A DNA stretch of 64,000 bases, from the NCBI GenBank assembly GCA_035550215.1, contig DASZPM010000027.1, forward strand, positions 1-64,000, read 5' to 3'. Every line of letters starts with the position of its first letter. Positions within the stretch are counted from its first letter, which is position 1. The translations under genes and the position numbers were made by a program. This DNA is from JABDFW01 sp035550215. GTDB taxonomy: Bacteria; Bacteroidota; Bacteroidia; Chitinophagales; Chitinophagaceae. Shown one piece after another: positions 8,544 through 16,353 of the stretch. Under the pieces are notes generated by a model. The model searched no databases. It was given only the letters and a program-made list of their open reading frames with translations, and was not told the origin of the DNA.

Positions 8544-8710
8544 AAAACCATTGGCACCATGCAGGCAGGTGTGCTTGTCAGACGGTCTTTTTGCACGTCG
8601 GTGGCGTTTGGAAGATCGTCGAGGTTCTTGGCAAACCTGGCTATTTGCTGGTGTATTTTGCATAGCTGTTCCGATTTTATGTGTTTGACCTTTCTTGTTT
8701 TCTGTTTCAT
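8540..8710 (-). CDS. small basic protein in the PRTRC operon (56 aa)
   Basis: A 56-aa frame begins MKQKTRKVKHIKSEQLCK, three bases after the PRTRC C stop, and ends in a TGA that overlaps the TTG of the next gene. It is Lys/Arg-rich at the N-terminus, with a helical middle (KIHQQIARFAKNLDDLPNA). I recognise no family. Tight packing on both sides and normal amino-acid composition, in contrast to the competing frame, support it as a real gene that a length cutoff would miss. Confidence 0.55.
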   Translation of the reverse strand: MKQKTRKVKHIKSEQLCKIHQQIARFAKNLDDLPNATDVQKDRLTSTPACMVPMVF

Positions 8711-8713
8711 AAC

Positions 8714-8932
8714 TTATCCTTTTGTGCCGACAGTAGATACGAATTTGAAACGCACCTTGTCGTTCACTATTTCAGGGCCTTCTATTTTAGCGGTGGTAAG
8801 AATGGGGTAGGTTTGTGCATAAAAGTTCAACACTGCCTCGGGGCTGAGACTTGCCGCGGGGTCTGTAAGTTCTATATCTGTGCCTTTTTCTGTGTGCAGG
8901 AATACCCTGTCAAGACTATTTATTAAAAACAT
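8714..8932 (-). CDS. PRTRC system protein C
   Basis: This 72-aa protein starts MFLINSLDRVFLHTEKGTD and contains LSPEAVLNFYAQTYPILTTA, the PRTRC C pattern. The C-terminus runs KVRFKFVSTVGTKG and ends in glycine. Small size, a mixed beta-alpha-beta pattern and position beside an E1-like gene make a ubiquitin-like fold plausible, but that is inference. It begins 18 bp after PRTRC E. Confidence 0.85.
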   Translation of the reverse strand: MFLINSLDRVFLHTEKGTDIELTDPAASLSPEAVLNFYAQTYPILTTAKIEGPEIVNDKVRFKFVSTVGTKG

Positions 8933-8950
8933 GGTTGTAGTGTTTTAAGG

Positions 8951-9475
8951 TTAACTAAAAAGCGTGTTTTCTTTTTTGTCCTGTAAGACCCACAGTTCTT
9001 CTCTTTTCGCTTCAATTTCGTTGACTTTGCCGGGATAAGTTTCAGGCTTTGGCAATTGCAAAAGGGCTTCGGCGTATTTTTCTTTTTCTATTAAATCATC
9101 TACCTTTTGCATATCTGTTTCAAAGGTTTTGGCTTTTGGCTCTTCCGATTTTTTCTCTTTGCCTTTCTTATCCTTTTCCTGTTGTGCATTCTTTTTTGCT
9201 TCTTCCAATGCCTGCATATATTTAGCTGTATTAGAGAATAGTACGTCGGTAGCTTTCATTGGTGTTTCAATGGTTTGGAAAAAGCCGTCATCAATTTCTT
9301 TGGCTGTTCCGGTAAACTGCAAAGGCTGTAGTTGTTTTAAGGTTTTGTCGTCCAATTTATCATCAAATAATGCCACTGATACGACAAGTTTGTTATCCGG
9401 TGTGTTAATAATGTTCAGTTTCCAACCTGCTTTGATGTTAAGTGAAGCAAGGTTGGTAAAGAAATTTGTTGTCAT
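8951..9475 (-). CDS. PRTRC system protein E
   Basis: This 174-aa protein has an N-terminal domain to about residue 90 (MTTNFFTNLASLNIKAGWKL, VSVALFDDKLDDKTLKQLQP) with the F-T-G-T-A and FFQTIETPM landmarks of PRTRC E. A low-complexity Lys/Glu linker of about 30 residues follows, then a short helical C-terminal domain. Function is unknown. It opens the PRTRC block; the next gene, C, follows after 18 bp. Confidence 0.85.
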   Translation of the reverse strand: MTTNFFTNLASLNIKAGWKLNIINTPDNKLVVSVALFDDKLDDKTLKQLQPLQFTGTAKEIDDGFFQTIETPMKATDVLFSNTAKYMQALEEAKKNAQQEKDKKGKEKKSEEPKAKTFETDMQKVDDLIEKEKYAEALLQLPKPETYPGKVNEIEAKREELWVLQDKKENTLFS

Positions 9476-9496
9476 AATAATTTCATTTAGCGTTAC

Positions 9497-10168
9497 TTAA
9501 TCTTGTTTTTCTTCTTCTGCAAACCGCAAAAGCTTATTTGCCTTTGCGCCATCCTTTGTAAAAACATATTCATTTGCCTCTATAGCTTCCTGTACTGCTC
9601 CAACGCCGATTAAATATTCGTATTCTCTCTCCAGCATAGAGTATAAAAGCCTATTTAATTGTTTTGCGATAGTTTTTACCCATTCAATTACGATTTCGAG
9701 ATGTTTTTCAATGTTGGAAAAATCGGTCCTTTTATAATGCATAAAATCGTAATTCTGTTCAGCACGTACGTAGTATGCCCTGTCGTTCCCAACAATCTGA
9801 GGCTGGTCAATTAATTGCTTTGCATAGAGATTTAGTATTCTTTTATCAATATCAACTGTAGATAAATACAATTTTTCATTGGGAGCATATTCTTTCCATG
9901 CCTCGTTGGTTATTCCTTCCACACATGTTGGCATATTTACGGTTGCGTCAAAGGCGCTGCCATCGCCCTGCGAGTAAAATCCACTGAAACGGATGCTGGT
10001 TATATCAACCGTTATGCCTATTGTTTTGCAGATTTCAGCAAAGTCATAGTAAATAAAATCCCACCAATTGTGTTCCACGTTGATATAACGGTATTCGTCG
10101 AGTGCTGTTTCTTTAACCTTGCCGGTAAATTCGCCGATGCCATAGAGTTTGATGGTAATTTCTTGCAT
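9497..10168 (-). CDS. hypothetical plasmid/phage-type protein (223 aa)
   Basis: A soluble 223-aa protein with no signal peptide. The segment SIRFSGFYSQGDGSAFDA near residue 58 resembles a motif I associate with small hypothetical proteins of phages and plasmids; the rest is helical. I cannot assign a function. It precedes PRTRC E by 21 bp in the same operon. Confidence 0.7.
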   Translation of the reverse strand: MQEITIKLYGIGEFTGKVKETALDEYRYINVEHNWWDFIYYDFAEICKTIGITVDITSIRFSGFYSQGDGSAFDATVNMPTCVEGITNEAWKEYAPNEKLYLSTVDIDKRILNLYAKQLIDQPQIVGNDRAYYVRAEQNYDFMHYKRTDFSNIEKHLEIVIEWVKTIAKQLNRLLYSMLEREYEYLIGVGAVQEAIEANEYVFTKDGAKANKLLRFAEEEKQD

Positions 10169-10178
10169 AATGGGATTT

Positions 10179-10619
10179 TTATATTATTGAATTGAGTATG
10201 TCATGTAAAGAAAATTCGGCGGTGTAATATTCTGTACCTGTGTGTTTGCCGGACGCATTATAACGTATTATGCCATCAGCGTCAATCATCATTTGATAGA
10301 GATGCAGCCGGCTGTTTGGGCGTGAAAGATTGTCAAGGTTAGTTTGTTCCAATATTACAAAGCAGCTTTCTTCTTCGCTATGCAGAACCTGGTCTGCTGA
10401 GAATACGTCGTCATCCTTGTAGAAATTTTCAGGGCCACCGGAGTAAATTAGATAGTAGAAGCCGGGTCCGTTTTTAAAAGCCTGTGCTTTGGCAAGCCTT
10501 GCCCGCATAATTTGTTTCCATTCATCTGTAATATGAACAATGGCAAAATCACAGTTATCCCATTCGCTATCTGTGTATGCTTTAATTAGCAAGTATGTTG
10601 ATTGTTGTACGCGTTTCAT
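10179..10619 (-). CDS. hypothetical protein (146 aa)
   Basis: A soluble 146-aa protein without a recognised domain. It contains FAIVHITDEWKQIMRARLAKA and SGGPENFYKDDDVF. Its place in the operon of small plasmid-type genes suggests a maintenance or accessory function of the element, which I cannot specify. Confidence 0.65.
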   Translation of the reverse strand: MKRVQQSTYLLIKAYTDSEWDNCDFAIVHITDEWKQIMRARLAKAQAFKNGPGFYYLIYSGGPENFYKDDDVFSADQVLHSEEESCFVILEQTNLDNLSRPNSRLHLYQMMIDADGIIRYNASGKHTGTEYYTAEFSLHDILNSII

Positions 10620-10629
10620 AAAATAGATT

Positions 10630-11118
10630 TTAGTTTTTAATAAAATCAGTATGTTCTAATTGGTATTTCTTACGTTCGAGAAGTGTGTCAAGAATTTCGT
10701 AGTCGCTTTCATATTCTTCACCCTCAAACAAATACACATTCTTTTCCTCGTCGTAAGAGTAGGATTGCATTTCATCCCAACCGAGGCATATATCCGTAAG
10801 TACGCCGCATTTGTATTCAGCTTCGCCATAAATCAGCATGCCCATTTCGTCGTAGGAATAGGTGAAGCTTGCACCAAAGTGGTCGGCGATTGCTACCATG
10901 ATGTCTATATTGGGCGACCATTTTGTGTTGTAATATAACAAGCCATCTGCCCAATAAATGTCAAACATGAAACCTATGTCTGCTTTTATAAAAGGCGGCA
11001 ATTGGCCGCAATTTTCTTTGTCGCCTTTTGCCTGTAATTCATCAAAAAAGGCAATTATCTTTTCCATTGTTTCGGGGGTACAATCAAATTGCACCCTGTT
11101 GCTGCACCAGTTTGCCAT
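10630..11118 (-). CDS. Api92-like/DUF1281-type protein
   Basis: A 162-aa protein beginning MANWCSNRVQFDCTPETMEK. This N-terminal MANWCxN segment and the following ferredoxin-like fold are typical of Api92-like proteins on phages and conjugative elements. I chose the ATG at 11118; the upstream in-frame start at 11142 runs into the neighbouring gene. Acidic throughout, function unknown. Confidence 0.7.
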   Translation of the reverse strand: MANWCSNRVQFDCTPETMEKIIAFFDELQAKGDKENCGQLPPFIKADIGFMFDIYWADGLLYYNTKWSPNIDIMVAIADHFGASFTYSYDEMGMLIYGEAEYKCGVLTDICLGWDEMQSYSYDEEKNVYLFEGEEYESDYEILDTLLERKKYQLEHTDFIKN

Positions 11119-11122
11119 ATAG

Positions 11123-11317
11123 TTATTTTTTATCGTTTTCAATTTGCAATGCTTCCAGTTTGTTTACTACGTCCTGCCAATACGATTTGAGTTCTGCATC
11201 AAGCTGTTTAAACTGTTCATCGGTATGTTGCAGGTTTACAAATTCTCTTGCCTGCATAAGTGCACTGTTGAGGTCTGTTACAATGAGTTCTTTACCGTTT
11301 ATGTCAGTGATTTTCAT
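11123..11317 (-). CDS. small hypothetical protein (64 aa)
   Basis: A 64-aa acidic protein (MKITDINGKELIVTDLNSAL...) with a predicted helical C-terminal half. No family recognised. It lies 4 bp before the Api92-like gene in the same leftward operon, which supports that it is translated. Confidence 0.6.
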   Translation of the reverse strand: MKITDINGKELIVTDLNSALMQAREFVNLQHTDEQFKQLDAELKSYWQDVVNKLEALQIENDKK

Positions 11318-11356
11318 ATCTGAAGTTTAATAGGGGGGCGTAAGCCCCCTTTGAGG

Positions 11357-12391
11357 TTAATTTAATTGCAATACATCAGCGCCGTGTTTGGCAAATTCGC
11401 TGCACAGGTTAAAGGTTGCCTGTGCTTTCTTTTGCGCTGTGCCGCCGCAAAGCAGCGAATTGATTTTTTCGTCGTTGTCCCTGTAACTGCGTACATTCTG
11501 GAAATAGCCGGTTACTGCGTTGTACGCACCGAATAGTGTCCCTTTTGTGGTTTCCAGTTGCTGGCTGTCTGCCATCATCGCATAACCAAAGGCTGTGAAG
11601 ACTTGGTTTTTATACATGGCGGAGTTTTCTTCATGCCTGCCTTCTTTAATGTTGGTAAGCGTTTCCTTGTTGGGTGCTAAGGCAATTTGTATAAGACGCT
11701 GGACTTCGTTATCGGTAACAGGTATTTTACTCCATTGGTTAAATGCCTGCTCCATTAAAGGTGTTAGCGTGTTTACCATGCCCATTATTTTGTGCGCTTC
11801 TTTTAGCTGTGCCTGGGCATTTGCGGTATGGCGTATTTTCAAAACGTTGGAACAATTTGCAAGGGCTGCATTTAAGGTATTATTGCAAACAATACGCACA
11901 GGTGTGAAAGCAATGGTTATACTTTCTGTGCCATCGTGGGCGGTTGTTAAAAACAGGTATTGCTCGATGATGTCGTTGTTGCCTACTTTAATATATTTTG
12001 GCAACTTTGCTGTAATAAAAATTCGTTCGCCTTTGCCTAAAGCTCCTGCCGTTTCATAAACAATACCTTCACCGTTTACTATGCTATCAAAGAAAGAGAA
12101 AGCATCAACGTTTTGCACTATGTGGTATTCGTCGGTAACATGCTTGCCCAATATTTCTTCGTTATCGGCGCGGTAGGTAAAAAAGTCTGTTTCGGAAACA
12201 ATTTCCCTGCCTGACGGCAGGCGGTACACATGCGGGGCTTTGCCAACCGGAAATGCGAGCTGTGATTGTAATAGTACTTCCCTGCTGGTCAATGCGGTAT
12301 CTGAAATTTGCCCGTAACCGTGCCATGCTTTTTCCTGCAATGAATAAAATGAATATTTGCCTGTTTGTTCGTTATAATTTAGGTTATGCAT
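11357..12391 (-). CDS. DUF932 domain-containing plasmid/phage-like protein
   Basis: A 344-aa member of the DUF932 family (phage/plasmid-like TIGR03299 group). Landmarks are AWHGYGQ near residue 24, YRADNEEILGKHVTDEYHIVQN near residue 75, FTPVRIVCNNTLNAAL near residue 165 and a helical C-terminal half. These proteins are widespread on mobile elements and have no settled function. It is the second gene of the operon after ssb. Confidence 0.88.
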   Translation of the reverse strand: MHNLNYNEQTGKYSFYSLQEKAWHGYGQISDTALTSREVLLQSQLAFPVGKAPHVYRLPSGREIVSETDFFTYRADNEEILGKHVTDEYHIVQNVDAFSFFDSIVNGEGIVYETAGALGKGERIFITAKLPKYIKVGNNDIIEQYLFLTTAHDGTESITIAFTPVRIVCNNTLNAALANCSNVLKIRHTANAQAQLKEAHKIMGMVNTLTPLMEQAFNQWSKIPVTDNEVQRLIQIALAPNKETLTNIKEGRHEENSAMYKNQVFTAFGYAMMADSQQLETTKGTLFGAYNAVTGYFQNVRSYRDNDEKINSLLCGGTAQKKAQATFNLCSEFAKHGADVLQLN

Positions 12392-12440
12392 ATACTTTAT
12401 TTAATGGTGTAAAAGAATGAGGGGATAGGGTTGAAGCTGC

Positions 12441-12863
12441 CTAAAATGGCAGGTCGTCTTTTTCATCTTTCTCTCCTGCGGCAACAGGTTCCTGTGCCTG
12501 TATGTCGGTTGCTTCAGCGTCAACCAGTTCGCCCTCGTTGCTGACGGCTTTTTTGCTGCTGCTGAGCAATTCAACATCCTGCGCATGCAGCCTAAGCACG
12601 CCAACAGGGTAGCCTGTTTTTTTGCTGATATAGGCATCCACTTCGGGGTGACCGTACACCCGCACCAATATACCTTTTACCAAATAGGGCGCAACGTTTT
12701 CGCCGTACCAATAACTGCATTCTACAAAGGTTACTTTGTTGGCAAGCTGGCCTTTGGAACGGATTGTGCGGTTCAAGGCAACTGTAAAATTGGTAACCGG
12801 TTTTTCTGACCCTTCTACAGGTTTAACGATTGCGTTTCCTGTTAACCTTCCTGTGATTTCCAT
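12441..12863 (-). CDS. ssb: single-stranded DNA-binding protein
   Basis: A 140-aa SSB with the OB fold in residues 1-105 (MEITGRLTGNAIVKPVEGSE, FVECSYWYGENVAPYLVKGI) and a disordered linker. The C-terminal tip KDDLPF is the usual docking peptide for replication and repair proteins. It is the first gene of the long leftward operon, so a promoter should lie in 12864-12900. A shorter second SSB without the tip is encoded at 15353-15688. Confidence 0.9.
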   Translation of the reverse strand: MEITGRLTGNAIVKPVEGSEKPVTNFTVALNRTIRSKGQLANKVTFVECSYWYGENVAPYLVKGILVRVYGHPEVDAYISKKTGYPVGVLRLHAQDVELLSSSKKAVSNEGELVDAEATDIQAQEPVAAGEKDEKDDLPF

Positions 12864-13237
12864 AACACTTTTTTTTAAGTATGAATGAATAAATGTTTAC
12901 AAAACCGAAACTGTTACGCTGCGAAAGAGGCGGCAATCCATCGTGCGCGTTTAAAATGGTCATGCAGCCACTCAAAATATTTTTCAGCCTCTAACAGCGG
13001 AGCGGATTTTTGTTGTCAATCCCCTTTCACCCCAGTGAAGAAGGGGTTGACAACAAAAATCTTGCGCCAGGGGCGCAAAGGCCTTACAGCGTCACCGGGA
13101 CGGACGATTATGGACATGACGAAGCAGTAGGACAAGCCATGGCCAAAGTGAATTAGCGGAGTAGTAAACAGGAAGTACAAGTGTGCGACGCCTTCGATGA
13201 TGAACAGAACCCCAATGCAGGGTACCAAGGAATAATT
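12864..13237. other. gene-poor segment with two large hairpins
   Basis: I see no convincing protein gene here. A 70-codon leftward frame (13016-13228) exists, but it reads through the hairpin and I do not trust it. The segment holds a very long inverted repeat (13006-13060) followed by a second hairpin (13062-13078), and the start region of the ssb operon at its left end. It may be a structured RNA, a replication or transfer signal, or a terminator for the leftward nuclease gene. Confidence 0.4.
13006..13060. repeat. 20-bp-arm inverted repeat (hairpin)
   Basis: The left arm is ATTTTTGTTGTCAA, an unpaired T, then CCCCTT. The right arm is AAGGGG then TTGACAACAAAAAT. The 14-nt loop can itself pair TTCAC with GTGAA, giving about 25 bp of stem. 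A second perfect hairpin, TTGCGCC-AGG-GGCGCAA, follows at 13062-13078. The extent is larger than a normal terminator. Confidence 0.8.
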
Positions 13238-13792
13238 TCAAAAATTATAGTGCTGCGGTAACTTGTTTCGTTTGAGATATAGTAAGAGTTCTTTGGGCGT
13301 TACATGGCGAGATTGAGTGATTTTTCGATGATCAAGAGAATAACATTCGTAATGGTTTCGGTAAAGTATTTTGTTTGAAAGCACCGCATCGTATAATTCC
13401 TGTTGTGCAGTGGTTAACATAATCTCCTCCTCGAAGACAATTTTGTATTCCCAATCATATTCGCTGGTAGCGATAAAGTATTTGCAAATACTTTGATAGC
13501 GCGCCAATAAATCAAAGTCATCAAAACCTCTTGGCTTAACTTCGACAAGGAATGCCTTACGTGTATTGTGGTGGCGAATAAGAAAATCCGGTTTATAGCT
13601 CTTTGTGCCTTGCTTTAAGTAAAAAGTGGATTTTGCTGAAAGCGGATCGTAATAAATTTTGACACACTCCCTGGCATACGCATATTCTTCTTCTATGCTG
13701 ATCGCATAGCGCAACTCGAGTAGTGAGTCAAATCCCATGCCTTTGTAATCTATATGGCATCCCTGGTGCCCGTAAATAAATGTGCTTTCCAT
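13238..13792 (-). CDS. TnsA-like PD-(D/E)XK nuclease
   Basis: A 184-aa protein whose motifs fit a PD-(D/E)XK nuclease of the TnsA N-terminal type: FDSLLELRYAI supplies the early Glu, YKPDFLIRH near residue 85 the Asp, and AFLVEVKPRGF near residue 99 the E-x-K. A C-terminal helical region follows (TPKELLLYLKRNKL). TnsA cuts 5' ends in Tn7-like transposition, but no TnsB or TnsC is visible, so it is better seen as a stand-alone element-borne nuclease. Its start overlaps the 3' end of the YifB gene by about 40 bp; a downstream ATG at 13738 would avoid the overlap. Confidence 0.7.
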   Translation of the reverse strand: MESTFIYGHQGCHIDYKGMGFDSLLELRYAISIEEEYAYARECVKIYYDPLSAKSTFYLKQGTKSYKPDFLIRHHNTRKAFLVEVKPRGFDDFDLLARYQSICKYFIATSEYDWEYKIVFEEEIMLTTAQQELYDAVLSNKILYRNHYECYSLDHRKITQSRHVTPKELLLYLKRNKLPQHYNF

Positions 13793-15339
13793 GGTTGTTC
13801 TTTTTGATGTTTGTTGATGTCTGTAACAGGCTTGTCAAGCGCCCTGTACTGGCAGGCTTCCGCGATATGTTGAAGTTGTATGATGCCAGAAGATTTAAGA
13901 TCTGCAATTGTTCTTGCAACTTTCAGTATGCGGGCGTATGCCCGCATTGACAGCGCCGCAGCCTCCGCCTTTGAAAGAATAAACTTTTTTGCTGCGTCTT
14001 CCATGATACAAAATGTATCAAGCATGTTATCTTCTATTTGGGCGTTGCAATAAATGCCAGGGAGTGATTTAAAGCGCTCGCTTTGTATGGCACGGGCGGC
14101 GATTACCCGTCTTCGGATAGCAGCCGAGTTTTCTGCTTTGTCTAAAGGCCCGAACATTTCTACAATGGATTGCGGCTCTACTTCTATTTGCAGGTCAATG
14201 CGGTCAAGCAAAGGCCCTGATATTTTCCGGCGGTACCAGTACAGGGCCCGTTTGCTGCAAGTGCATTTTCTCGCAGGATGTCCAAGGTAGCCGCAAAGAC
14301 AAGGGTTCATGGCAGTGACCAGCATAAATGATGCAGGCAACCGGAGGCGCATGTTCGCTCTTGAAATAAATACCTCTTTGTCTTCCAGTGGCTGTCGAAG
14401 TACTTCAATTGCCGAGCGCTTAAATTCCGGTAACTCGTCAAGGAATAAAACACCGTTGTGTGCCAGGGATACTTCGCCGGGTGTTATGTTCGAGCCGCCA
14501 CCGGCGAGTGCTATGTCGCTGGTTGTATGGTGTGGTGAGCGAAACGGGCGTTCAGTGATGAGGCCTTTTGAGGCATTACTGGTGATGCTGTAAATCTTGG
14601 TGGTTTCCAAAGACTCTTCCTCCGTTAATGGCGGGAGGATCGAGGGCAGGCGTTTTGCCAGCATTGTTTTGCCTGTACCGGGTGGCCCGATAAGCATACA
14701 GTTGTGGCCACCGGCCGCGGCGATTTCTAAGGCGTGTTTGGTGTGTTGCTGGCCTTTTACATCGGCGAAATCATATTTATGGAAAGTTTGTTTTTGAAGT
14801 TTGGCTTCATTTGCGAATGGGGTTAAGCTACAATCAGGCTCGATGAAAGTTAGTATATCATTCAGGTGCTGGACAGGGTAGATATTGATGCCTTTTATCA
14901 GGGCGGCTTCTTCGGAATTTGTATATGGCAATAATATGCCGGCTAGGCCTTCCTGCTTTGTTTGCAGGGCAATGGATAATGCGCCGCGTACGGGGTAAAT
15001 GGAGCCGTCTAATCCAAGTTCACCCACAACAAGATAGTCTTTCAGTTTTCCAAGACCTGCTATTTGTTCAGAGGCGAGCAAAATGCCAATGGCCATCGGC
15101 AAGTCAAAAGCGGTTCCGGTTTTACGTATGTCGGCAGGTGCGAGGTTAATCACGAGTTTTGTGCGTGGCATTTGGAAGCCGTTGTTATTGAGTGCTGAGG
15201 AGAGCCTGCTCCAGCTTTCCTTGATAGCATCGTCCGGCAGCCCTGAAATTGTATAGCCCATGCCCCGTTCGATGCTTACTTCAACGGTGACGAGGAAGGC
15301 ATCAATGCCGTATAATGCGCTGGATAGTATTTTGGCTTG
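13750..15339 (-). CDS. yifB: YifB/ComM-family Mg-chelatase-like AAA+ ATPase
   Basis: A ~530-aa ATPase with the N-terminal ChlI/Lon-like domain (MQAKILSSALYGIDAFLVTV; IVNLAPAD-type segment VINLAPADIRKTG), Walker A GPPGTGKTMLAKRL, Walker B GVLFLDELPEF and the C-terminal Mg-chelatase helical domain (AEAAALSMRAYARILKVART). ComM is a hexameric branch-migration helicase that helps integrate incoming single-stranded DNA. The ATG at 15339 starts at the conserved N-terminus; the longer frame to 15399 is an extension. Its place among SSB and nuclease genes on a mobile element is unusual, since yifB is normally a lone chromosomal gene. Confidence 0.92.
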   Translation of the reverse strand, partial: QAKILSSALYGIDAFLVTVEVSIERGMGYTISGLPDDAIKESWSRLSSALNNNGFQMPRTKLVINLAPADIRKTGTAFDLPMAIGILLASEQIAGLGKLKDYLVVGELGLDGSIYPVRGALSIALQTKQEGLAGILLPYTNSEEAALIKGINIYPVQHLNDILTFIEPDCSLTPFANEAKLQKQTFHKYDFADVKGQQHTKHALEIAAAGGHNCMLIGPPGTGKTMLAKRLPSILPPLTEEESLETTKIYSITSNASKGLITERPFRSPHHTTSDIALAGGGSNITPGEVSLAHNGVLFLDELPEFKRSAIEVLRQPLEDKEVFISRANMRLRLPASFMLVTAMNPCLCGYLGHPARKCTCSKRALYWYRRKISGPLLDRIDLQIEVEPQSIVEMFGPLDKAENSAAIRRRVIAARAIQSERFKSLPGIYCNAQIEDNMLDTFCIMEDAAKKFILSKAEAAALSMRAYARILKVARTIADLKSSGIIQLQHIAEACQYRALDKPVTDINKHQKEQPWKAHLFTGTRDAI

Positions 15340-15352
15340 CATATAGGTCGTT

Positions 15353-15688
15353 TTACCGGTCAAGGTTGATGAGTGAGGTTGCTTTAATTTCAGTGACACT
15401 GACTTTTACACCGCTTTTATTTTCATAACTGCGGTAAACGAGATAGCCGTCTACGAGAATATGGCTGCCCTTTAAAAAGTTACGTTCGGCAAAGGCAGCA
15501 CATTTATCCCAGGCAATGACGGTATGCCAGCTTGTTGTATATTTTTGTTCGTCTTGTTCTGCTTTTTTCTTTACGGGTGAATGAGTAGCGATTCTCATGC
15601 GGGCGCATTTGTTGCCGTTTTGGTAGTTTTTGATGGCTGGGTCTGCGCCTACATAACCAATAAGTTGTACACTGTTTTTGTCTTTCAT
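15353..15688 (-). CDS. ssb: second single-stranded DNA-binding protein (short)
   Basis: A 111-aa SSB consisting of the OB fold only (SVQLIGYVGADPAIKNYQNG; TSWHTVIAWDKCAAFAERN; LKGSHILVDGYLVYRSYENK). It ends ATSLINLDR and lacks the acidic DDLPF-type tip of the SSB at 12441. It lies 13 bp before yifB in the same orientation, so the two are probably co-transcribed. The large palindrome at 15740-15777 lies 52 bp upstream of its ATG. Confidence 0.9.
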   Translation of the reverse strand: MKDKNSVQLIGYVGADPAIKNYQNGNKCARMRIATHSPVKKKAEQDEQKYTTSWHTVIAWDKCAAFAERNFLKGSHILVDGYLVYRSYENKSGVKVSVTEIKATSLINLDR

Positions 15689-15739
15689 GGCTTTGCTTTT
15701 TACAAGCCAAAATTGGGGTCAGGCAATAACTGCTTCAAA

Positions 15740-15777
15740 GTTTTAAACGTTTATTTACGTAGATAAACGTTTAAAAC
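15740..15777. promoter_or_regulatory. 38-bp palindromic operator in a divergent promoter
   Basis: Perfect 15-bp arms GTTTTAAACGTTTAT and ATAAACGTTTAAAAC flank TTACGTAG. Each arm contains the smaller palindrome TAAACGTTTA, so the site looks like two dimer sites in mirror arrangement. It sits between the leftward ssb2-yifB pair and the rightward Zn-ribbon gene, and could control both. Confidence 0.7.
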
Positions 15778-15804
15778 GGTATTGTTTTTGCGACCAATTG
15801 CAAA

Positions 15805-16218
15805 ATGCCTGTGATGGAAATTGAGCTGGCTAATGAAAATACCCATTTTTGTCTTTTTTGCGGTAAGCCAATTAACCCAACTAAGGGACGGGAAAACCGA
15901 AAGTATTGTGATGATATTTGCAAAAGCCGCTACCATAACATGCTGAGGCGGGGTATTGATGGTGAGATAAAGCGCATCAACAAAATATTGTACAAGAATT
16001 TCGAGATCCTTAAAGAAGTATATGAAAGATCCGTTAAGGAGAAAGAACCTGCTTCTATATCCATTACTGATTTGTACAGGTTGGGGTTTAGTTTTGACTA
16101 TTATACCCAGGTTAGCGGTCCTTATAAGTTTTGTTATTATTATGGCTATGTGCCCGGCAATAATGAAAAGTATATGAAAATCGTGGTTGGTTTTGACAGT
16201 ATCGTTAAAAAGATATAA
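15805..16218 (+). CDS. zinc-ribbon protein (137 aa)
   Basis: The N-terminal 40 residues form a probable zinc-binding knuckle (CLFCGKPI, then RKYCDDICKSRYHN), giving a C-x2-C...C-x3-C pattern. The remaining ~90 residues are Tyr-rich and helical (YNLMLRRG-like basic patch, then YYTQVSGPYKFCYYYGY). I recognise it only as a DNA-binding-like protein of Bacteroidota mobile elements. Being divergent from ssb2 across a large palindrome, it is a candidate autoregulator. An in-frame ATG at 15814 is an alternative start. Confidence 0.65.
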   Translation: MPVMEIELANENTHFCLFCGKPINPTKGRENRKYCDDICKSRYHNMLRRGIDGEIKRINKILYKNFEILKEVYERSVKEKEPASISITDLYRLGFSFDYYTQVSGPYKFCYYYGYVPGNNEKYMKIVVGFDSIVKKI

Positions 16219-16353
16219 TAATGGTGGGTGGCTGAATGCAAGCGGCCTGTCCGGGAGTGCAGCGTAGCGGAACGCCGGATGGGCTGCGAAAGCCGCAAGC
16301 TACCCTCCATTGTCTCGCCTAAAGGGCAGGGGTGCGCAGCACTGCTGCCCGCG

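Noticed and set aside
8544..8663. Long N-terminal extension of the PRTRC F-position protein
   Set aside because: It is the out-of-frame reading of the 56-aa gene and is rich in Arg/His; the TTG at 8543 is a better start.
13016..13228. 70-codon leftward frame
   Set aside because: It reads through both hairpins, and I could not link it to a family or a start signal.
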